This document shows positions 56,683-64,000 of a stretch of 64,000 nt of DNA, in pieces (the stretch's first letter is position 1; each line of letters begins with the position of its first letter). The position numbers and the translations under genes were made by a program. The notes beneath the pieces were generated by a model, which saw nothing but the letters and a program-made list of their open reading frames with translations, had not been told where the DNA came from and searched no databases. Origin of the DNA: Brachycybe producta (lineage: Eukaryota; Arthropoda; Diplopoda; Playtdesmida; Andrognathidae); the NCBI GenBank assembly GCA_036925085.1, contig JAUPFP010000003.1, positions 3,339,001 through 3,403,000 of the forward strand. The letters are read 5' to 3'.

Positions 56683-58605
56683 CCCAAAATTCACTAGCGG
56701 TTTTCAAACCCTCCACAAAACAAAACAATGGAAGTTCATTTAAGGTCACTCATTTCGTACATATTTTTACGTTAATTTATACACAAAAAAAACAACCTCC
56801 TACTGTTTTCCTATTTTTTTGGGGAGGGAGGGGGGAGACGATAAAAACGTACAAATGGCGGGAAATAAAGGACAAGAAGAAACCCGCGATGACCGCGACA
56901 GCACCGTTGTGTGTCACTCCTTCGATTAGAAAAGGAGACTAGCCTCTAACCTAAGGGTGTAGTTTTTTTATAATAAAAAAATTTACGGCGTAAACGCGCG
57001 CAAAGATATTTATTACGATGTCCTTACTTAGCCTCCAAGCTAAGGTTATGAAGTTGTTATTGATTAAAAAAAAACAGGTTGCGGTGCCGAAAACGCGAAA
57101 AAAAAGCAGTAAAATCTTACCTTACCTTAGTAATAGTCTAAGGTAAAATCTACCACACCGTAGTTGCTATGAAAAAAGGCGACAAGAACTATATAATCAC
57201 CTGGATAGAGGCTAAAGCGGCTGCTTGCTAATCTGAAAAAGGGGGGGGGGAGAGATATAAAAAAAAAAACATGCGCCACGCGCGATGGCTATTCGGTGGT
57301 GTTTTTTTTTCCCCCACACGAAAAGCGGCATGGTTTTCATCCTTTCCCGCTGTCTCTCGCGCGCAAAAAAACCGCAGGTGCAATGTTTTTCTTCCGTTCC
57401 TTTTATCGGTAAGATTACGTCATTAAAAACCGATCTACGTGTTTCACAACGAATTTCTTCTGTTTAATCTACATTAACTGATATTTTAACTGTTATTTTT
57501 CTTTAAAAGAAATAAGACTTAAGTTAGAAAAATGGTTGAAAATCGAGACAGAAAAAAAAAGACATAAGGAAGACTTACGATAAAAAATAAACACTGCCAA
57601 TATCCGTATTGGATAACGATGTGCCTCTTATAACGATCATAAGTTCATTATTATTTATATATTCCAAACGTAACACAAAATCACAAATTTACAACAAATA
57701 AAAAATTACTTCAATCGTAAGAGAAAAAGACGGAAAAATAAAAATAAATTCCGAAGTCGCTGAGTTTTTTTCTCTCGTTAAATTCACAGCTGTTCGCCAT
57801 TCAGATCAACGCTGCACAATGACTCAATGAACAAATACGCACCGTAGATCTCTATAAACAACTGAAGAAAACATTGACACGATCAAAAACATAGTTCCAC
57901 ATTAGAACTCTTCGTTTTTGTTATTTATTAATATAAAACATATAATTGTCAGTCAGGCATTAATTATTTTGTTTTAATTTACGTTATTCTTATTTAAATA
58001 ACACATTAAAATATGCACAAAAAATATCATTAAATAATTTCAGACTTATTTACGCGGATGTATACAACAATAACAATCCATGATAAAAACGGCAACCCAG
58101 GAAGAAACTGCGTTATTGGTCAAAATGTAATGACGTCTAACATCTAGAAAAATATATCATTGTTATTTAGATAAAGCGCTGTTGTTTACTTTTAACCGAG
58201 TTATTCAACCACATATTCTGCTATTCATCGACTTCTACAGCAGTGTGACATCATGTTCATAGAAATATAAGGACGTGACATCACAATGCTGGAGAAGTTG
58301 ATGAGTAACAGAATGTGATAAAACCGCTGTAGTAACATATAATTGTGGCGTCATATTTTATAGAACTAATGAAGTCGGTGAATCAAAAAATTGAAATTCC
58401 ACTTCTGCTTCCATCGGTTACACATCAGTGACGTTTATATGTAGATAAGCCGTCACCGATTACTTAGCAGTTGTGTTAATTGATGGATTTGAAAATGTAC
58501 TGAAAACGTATAGGAAATGGCGACTTCTGTCGTTTTTTTTATGTGAATTTCTTTCAATTTCAGTGTTTTTTCTTGTCTTTTTCGTAAATTTCGAAGAGAT
58601 TACAA
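56683..58605. other. Region between the STK38 and TAF11 5' ends
   Basis: No coding frame with similarity. On the minus strand a consensus donor GTAAGTCTTCC begins at 57582. With the GC-richer sequence above it (to about 57830, including AACAGCTGTGAATTTAACG) it could mark a non-coding first exon of STK38. TAF11 transcription probably starts within the last few hundred bases. Both placements are inference. A palindromic pair, ATTCTGCTATTCATCGACTT and AAGTTGATGAGTAACAGAAT, lies at about 58216-58316. Confidence 0.3.
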
Positions 58606-60160
58606 ATGGAAATCAAATCAGAAAGTGATGTAAAAGACAGTGATGCTTCATTAAACGATATAAAGTCAGAACCGATCGAATTAGACGAGACTAAAAGCGA
58701 TGAAATCGTCAAAAATGAACCAAAATCCATCAAAACAGAGAATTCCGAAGCTTCGGATAACGATAAAGAAGCTGTTACGACAGATTCTGTGTCAATAACA
58801 ACTACTACTAATGTTTCTAGTGGTGAGGTTCCTATTTCTGGCTCTAAAGAGGTGATTGACAGCAATGTGATTCAAAAAAACAAGAAAGAAGCCGAAGAAG
58901 AAGAACGAGAACGAATGCAGTAACTTGTGATCCCGATTTTAGTAATGTTTTTTTTATCATTAATCCAGTTTTACTTTATTCTTTTTCACAGAGTTCTTGT
59001 CTCGAACTTTTCCGAAGAGCAACTGAATCGTTATGAAATGTTTCGTAGAGCTGCGTTTCCAAAAGCTGCCATAAAAAGGGTTATTTATTTTAATTTTCTT
59101 AAAGGATCTCTCAATAAAATGCGTAATTATGTTGAAAACTGCAAGAAATATGCGAAAAATGGATTAGATATTGGAGGAAACTGCTAAAACCATGATTTTT
59201 ATGTAGATAACTGTATAAATTTGTAGGAATCTACAAGAAAATGCAGTAATCTGCATCGAAACAAATGAAAAATATGCAGTTAACTGCCAGAATATGTTGT
59301 AATTTGCATAAATTTGAAACAAACAGCAGAAATATAATGTAAAGTGTGTAGATTTGTTGGAAATTATAAATAAAGATGCAGATACCTGAATAAATTTATA
59401 CAAATTTATAAAAAAAATATGTAGGAATTTTCTTGGAAATTACAAAATAAATGCATAAAACAATAAAAATCTGCATATTAACTATTAAAAATATGTAGGA
59501 AACTGCAGACATATGCACAAATATGAAAGAAAAAGCTGAAATTGGAAGAAAACTGTGTAAAATTATAAAAAGAAGCAGAAAACTATGAAAATCTGCATAG
59601 AAAGTTAGAAACTATGAAAAAATATACAGAAAACTGCAGAAATATGCTGTAATTTTCATAGATATGAAAGAAACATTTGAAATACAGTATGTAGAAAGCT
59701 TCGGAAATGTTCATAAAATTGCATTTCTGTTAATTTCTGCATTTTAGGGATTACCGGTATTTTATTTACATTGTTTCTAAATCAAATGACAAACAAGTGT
59801 TACAAACCTTCTTTAGTCAGTTTTTTCTTTCTTTTTTTTTTTTAACAGTTAATGCAGTCTATAACTGGCTGTTCGGTGTCGCAGAATGTTGTTATTGCGA
59901 TGTCGGGAATCGCTAAGGTGTTCGTAGGAGAAGTAATTGAAGAAGGTAGGTTGGAGACGTCATTCGATTAACAAGTGATTCGAGGCTTTGAGAGAATTTT
60001 TAAAGTGTTTCTGTTTATCGTTTTAGCTATCGACGTAATGGAGCAGTGGGAAGATACGGGTCCGTTACAACCAAAACATCTACGAGAAGCAATGAGAAGG
60101 CTCAAGTTACGAGGAATTTTTCGATCGAATCGACACAGTAAACCCCTTTTTTGTACTTAG
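58606..60160 (+). CDS. TAF11: Transcription initiation factor TFIID subunit 11
   Basis: Histone-fold subunit of TFIID that pairs with TAF13 in RNA polymerase II promoter recognition in the nucleus. Four exons: 58606-58919, 58992-59079, 59849-59945 and 60027-60160; 210 aa, against 211 in human as I recall. The first 104 residues are acidic, Ser/Thr/Lys-rich and unstructured-looking, with KSEPIELDE and IKTEN motifs typical of sumoylation-type sites (inference). The conserved histone fold spans about residues 105-200: [55 protein letters not shown] and [15 protein letters not shown]. The start ATG is the first in frame after a candidate acceptor-like TTTCAG at 58561. The C-terminus [13 protein letters not shown] differs from the vertebrate end. 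Confidence 0.95.
59100..59740. repeat. Degenerate GAAAACTGCAGAAATATG repeats in TAF11 intron 2
   Basis: Loose repeats of AAACTGCAGAAATATGCTGT and related words fill most of the intron. No regular period can be fixed by eye. Confidence 0.6.
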
Positions 60161-60208
60161 CGATCGTTCTTGAGAAAGTTCGGTCAGGTAAATTCTATGG
60201 ATTGGAGC

Positions 60209-60214
60209 AATAAA
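60209..60214 (+). terminator. Candidate TAF11 poly(A) signal
   Basis: AATAAA 49 bp after the stop codon; another lies near 60537. Confidence 0.45.
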
Positions 60215-60555
60215 AATGCATATTTGTTGAAATTTTGGATTATTTTTGTAATGATGTGTCATCAGTAGTTTCAGACTTTATACTCTTTGAAATTTTTCTT
60301 TAAGGTAGGGAAATGAAAAATAATTGGTGATCCAAGATGGCGTATGTAGCACTTAAATTAATGGAACGTGCGCCATATGCGTACACCAAATGAATATAAC
60401 TTCAAAATTGTGACGTCATTACTAACGTAGTTTATAATTTGTATAAAGCGGGAATTTTATCAATTGCAGATAATTATAAAGTATTTGTATATATAAAAAA
60501 AGTTGCGTATCTTTTGTAATTGTAATTTTTAAACAAAAATAAAACTAATAATAAC
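60215..60555. other. TAF11 3' flank
   Basis: A+T-rich sequence with a TGACGTCATT near 60412. Nothing else was recognised. Confidence 0.4.
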
Positions 60556-60837
60556 TAAAGCTCGGATTTTTATGCAATATCAAAAGCAAATGTTTCTCAA
60601 TTTGTGGCCCCAAGTGCCAATTCTGAACTAATCATCATTATCATTAGAGCAACTGCAATTATGCATTTTTTTTCAAATAAAAAAGGCTGGTTAGAGGCTA
60701 AGATGTCCACTTACTATCAGTTGCCAAATAGACTTCTAACTTTTAACCAGTAATTATGATTTTTTTTAACGGGATTGTGCCTCGTGGACCACAGATTGAG
60801 AAACATTTGCTTTATATTGCATAAAAATCCGATTCCT
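60556..60837. mobile_element. Family E MITE with perfect 9-bp target duplication
   Basis: TAAAGCTCGGATTTTTATGC to CATAAAAATCCGATTCC. Flanked by AATAATAAC at 60547-60555 and 60838-60846. Confidence 0.8.
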
Positions 60838-60846
60838 AATAATAAC

Positions 60847-61252
60847 AAATCATGACAAAAAATAAATTTAAAAAGCAAAATTTTATTCAGAAGCGGAATT
60901 TTTTTTGTTACAAAATGAAAATCTGTATAATTGCAAATTATCTTCAGGATGGCTCTGAATAAGCGCCAAATTGAGCAGATGCTAAACTGAATAAAAAAAC
61001 TGGCTGCAAATAAAAATCATATGAACCATAGATGATTTATTTCAACAAAAAGGAAACACGAACGATCATAATTTTGATATAATAAGATGAAAAATGTAAC
61101 ATTTATGATATTTTAGGGCACAACTTATTACTGTAAGCCTAAAACGAAAAGATTTGAATCCGTTAACAACCATTTGAGAATTCAGAAAAGGCCAAACATG
61201 ACGTCATCAAACTGATAATTCATAGAACAAAATATTAAAATTAAATTATAAT
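60847..61252. other. Intergenic DNA, nothing recognised
   Basis: A+T-rich; one TGACGTCATC at about 61199. Confidence 0.4.
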
Positions 61253-61551
61253 TAGGATTCGGATTTTTATGCAATATCTTGCAAATGTTTCTCAATTTGT
61301 GGCCGAAGTGTCAATTGTGAACTAACCATCATCATCATCATTATTACAGGAACTGCAATTATGCTTTTTCTATTCAAAAAGGCTGGATAGAGGCTAGATG
61401 TCTGGTTAATATTAGTTGTCATCTAAGAATTCTAGCCTCTAACCAGTGTTTTTATAAATGAAAGAAACATAATTGTTTGATCTAAATGGGATCGTTACGT
61501 CACAGATTGAAAAACATTGGCTTGATATTTTTGCATAAAAATCCGAACTCT
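61253..61551. mobile_element. Family E MITE
   Basis: TAGGATTCGGATTTTTATGC to TGCATAAAAATCCGAACTCT. Interior GGCTGGATAGAGGCTAGATG and TCTAGCCTCTAACCAGTG. Flanks are A+T-rich and only approximately repeated. Confidence 0.7.
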
Positions 61552-61741
61552 GATTTATAAGGTAATTAATTACATTTCTTATTTGTAATTTTTTTTAAAT
61601 GAATAATAAGTAATGAGAATAATTGTAACAAAATACAGGTTTGAAAGAAGAAGAAAAAACCTCGTAAAGAGTAAAACAAATGTTGCAAAACTAAAAATGG
61701 TTAAATAATTAAAACGTAACAATTTTGTTTTCAAAGTTGTT

Positions 61742-63838
61742 TCATTTTTTCAACAATTTCTTGACAAATTCCTGGAAAAAGGTTATCAAAGACATGAAAG
61801 TATCCCTGGATCTCTCGGTTATCGTCGGTGGAGCCGAACTTAAATAAGGCACTCGAAGTAGAGGTCCTGATCGTACAGAGCTTTTTCCACGATGACCTAC
61901 TATGTCCTCCCAACATTTAATATTCAGAGAATTGCATGCTAGAAGGGCCAGATAGGTTAAGATGGCGATGAGCATTAAGCCACCTAGTACCAAGAAGGCA
62001 CGTCTCTTTGTAACGCGTGTTGTAATCCCATTCCAGAATCTTTTGAGGATTTCAACACCACCAATCCAGAGACTCGAACGTTTTGATTGTTCGGAACATT
62101 CGGTGGTGACGTGAGCTTGTCGGAATCGAATGTCAAATTTGATGTTTTCAGGTTTATAAATGAAAACTGGTCCACCGTAAAAACAGGTCCTGTCGCATTC
62201 AGTACCACATGTGATGAGACATTTGTTTGTTTCCAAGTCAAATTGTGATCTTCTGACCATTTTGTAATACAATTTCCCCTTTATTCACAAATGAAACAAT
62301 ATAAAATCGCTTTGTATTCAATTTTACAATTTTACTTATGGTTTAGAAGAGCCTTGTGACGTCACAGGGGTTGACATAAAATTTAGTATTGTATCATTTA
62401 GTCTGATACAAAAGGGATGATATTAAACGTTTCCGATAATTTAACCAAAAGGTTTCTTGCATTCTTTTGTTATTACCCGCTTCTGATCAGACAAAATGAC
62501 ACAAGCCTATATTATTTTGTGAACCCCTCTGACGTCACCAGCTTCTTTTTACTGTGAGGCATTTTAATCAGAAAAAAAATTTTATCTTATGACGTTCAAG
62601 TGACAAGTTTCTTTCTTGAATTTGTGCCTTAGTTATTTGAATAGAATTAATAGTAAGTAATAATTAGGACTTGGATTTTTACGCAAAATCAAGCAAATGT
62701 TTCTCAATCTGTGGCCCAAGAGCCAATTGTGACATAACAATTCCGTTTAACCAACAATTATGGCTTTTTCAATCAAAAACACTACTTAGAGGATAGAACT
62801 TTCTATTGGACAACTTATAATAATCAGGCATCTAGCCTCTAACCAGCCTTTTTGATTAGAAAATGATTAGTACCTCACAATTGGCACTTGGGCCACAAAT
62901 AGAGAAACATTTGCTTTGATGTTATTGCATACAAATCCGAGCCCTATCAGTAATCATACTTTTGGCAGGTTAATTTCAGATTCAGTTTCATTATCGGTAT
63001 CTGAATAATCAGAATCGGATTCAATAATTTTATTTTCATTTTTTTGAGGCATTTCATCATGGATAGTCTCTGATGATGACGACGAATCGTAGTATAATAC
63101 GATGGTTCGGGGCGATCTTGCCGCAGTGACAGTTTCATCAGAATCATCATCACTTTTGGCTCTTTGAAAGCCTCTGAAAGGACGGCGGCCCTCAGGAAAA
63201 CAACCGAAATCTTTACAGATTGATGACTCAGCTGAAGATGTGCTTTTGTTTACGGCCTTTGAGATTAATTTGCCGTGACCTGATGGCAAACAGTCAACAT
63301 CTTCCAAGACAAAAAAGGAGGAATCAGTTTCCAGAGTTTTTTCAGTTGAAGCAAACCGTTCCAAGCTAGACGAGCAAGAAGATAGTTCGAATTGTTCCTC
63401 GGCTCTTGGAGCTTTTGTGGCTTGTCTTTCAACGATTGTTTCCCACGCATGTATAAATCTTTCTATATCGGAAGGTACTTTATTTTTAGACCTAATTTGA
63501 GTCTCAGATTGGCCGCCATCAATAGAATTTTGAGGATGTTCCGAGAAAGAGATACAAGAGGATGATTTGGGTCTCAATTCAGCGGTTGCGCTTATATTAT
63601 CAAAGATCTCTGATGGGTTGCGAGATTGAGTGATATTAGGGGCCGAGTTTGATCTACTATGGTTGGACTTTGAGGGCCTCATTTGCGCTGTCATTTTGTG
63701 ACGTTCGTTATTGTCTGTTTGGTCTTGAGAATGATGAAAAATATCATTAGTTTTCTTTCTGAATGTTTCAAATAACCTTCCAAACCCTTTGGGACCTTCT
63801 GAGGGAAATTTATATGAATTTCCTGTTCCTTTTTTCAT
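61742..63838 (-). CDS. Unrecognised single-pass membrane protein, two exons predicted
   Basis: I do not recognise this protein. Predicted exons 62960-63838 and 61742-62278 give 471 aa. Exon 1 (293 aa) begins MKKGTGNSYKFPSEGPKGFG and is hydrophilic, rich in Ser, Asp and Glu, with serine runs (YYDSSSSSETIHDE), so probably disordered and cytosolic or nuclear. Exon 2 carries four Cys spaced exactly four apart (Cys313, 317, 321, 325 within NKCLITCGTECDRTC), then RRAFLVLGGLMLIAILTYLA, a single membrane segment at about 387-408 preceded by basic residues, and a basic amphipathic end FFQEFVKKLLKK. The join uses a GTATGA donor and an AATAAAG acceptor and keeps phase 0. Without splicing each exon would read as its own ORF (294 aa ending at 62954, and 172 aa from the ATG at 62260). 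The intron is largely two MITEs. The gene may be lineage-specific. Confidence 0.5.
62333..62567. mobile_element. Family G palindromic element
   Basis: GCCTTGTGACGTCACAGGGG, TTGACATAAAATTTAGTATT on the left. CCCCTCTGACGTCACCAGCT and TTTACTGTGAGGCA on the right are the inverted match. It lies within the predicted intron of the 61.7-63.8 kb gene. Confidence 0.65.
62665..62948. mobile_element. Family E MITE with 9-bp target duplication
   Basis: TAGGACTTGGATTTTTACGC to CATACAAATCCGAGCCCTAT. Flanked by AGTAATAAT (62656-62664) and AGTAATCAT (62949-62957), 8 of 9 matching. The right copy overlaps the predicted intron donor. Confidence 0.75.
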
Positions 63839-64000
63839 TTTTGTTAATCTTTTCTGGGTTTTCTTTTAACTTTTGAGACACTTTTTTAAGAAAAAATCTG
63901 TCAGAATTCTTTCAAGTGTCAAAGCCAAATGATGAATTATTTGAATCAAAACAAAAATTCAAATTTGGCGCCAATGTGACGCCTGGGATGACGTCATTGT
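63839..64000 (-). promoter_or_regulatory. Upstream region of the unrecognised gene, with a CRE octamer
   Basis: A perfect TGACGTCA lies at 63989-63996, about 150 bp upstream of the predicted start codon, next to TTTGGCGCCAA (63964-63974), an E2F-like palindrome. Promoter function is inferred from position only. Confidence 0.3.

Overview
The window is A+T-rich nuclear DNA from an animal. Every recognisable gene is split by GT-AG introns and encodes a conserved eukaryotic protein, and the space between and inside genes is filled with short palindromic transposons (MITEs) and minisatellites. A protostome, perhaps an arthropod, is my best guess: the segment before the activation loop of the NDR kinase contains [11 protein letters not shown], closer to fly Tricornered than to vertebrate STK38 as I recall them. 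I cannot name the species.

Genes, left to right: CPSF6 (pre-mRNA 3'-end cleavage factor Im subunit; minus, 6563-12701, 11 coding exons, 588 aa); PNPLA2/brummer-type triacylglycerol lipase (plus, 14847-31100, 10 exons, 652 aa); NDR-family kinase STK38/tricornered (minus, 36345-45978, 8 exons, 463 aa); TAF11, a TFIID histone-fold subunit (plus, 58606-60160, 4 exons, 210 aa); and an unrecognised gene (minus, 61742-63838), probably two exons giving a 471-aa protein with a disordered acidic N-terminal part, a cysteine ladder and one membrane segment. I joined exons by hand. In all five models the exon phases agree and the total length divides by three. CPSF6 and PNPLA2 are head to head with about 2.1 kb between start codons, and STK38 and TAF11 are head to head with about 12.6 kb between. 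The genes do not form one pathway; they are independent housekeeping or signalling genes.

Repeats: (A) a palindromic element of about 206 bp, with a longer-known relative A2, ending in ACAGGCAA and making 9-bp target duplications (Mutator-like); (B) and (C) related fold-back elements sharing the core TTTAGAAACTAGAA, with C carrying an AGATGGCGCC motif; (D) a roughly 330-bp element, two of whose three copies are interrupted at the same spot by different transposons; (E) a 280-290-bp element, also with 9-bp duplications; (F) a 300-bp element with CTAATACC-like ends; (G) an element with TGACGTCA in both arms; plus single copies with hAT-like, Harbinger-like and pogo/Tigger-like marks. There are also minisatellites at about 10.1, 20.1, 21.5, 35.1, 44.7, 48.3, 49.6, 54.8 and 55.8 kb and a (TA)n tract at 32 kb.

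The most interesting points are the double insertion at one target in element D with an empty site in the same window, the great excess of the CRE octamer TGACGTCA, and the novel membrane-protein gene whose intron consists largely of two MITEs. Family boundaries and exon joins were read by eye, without alignment software.
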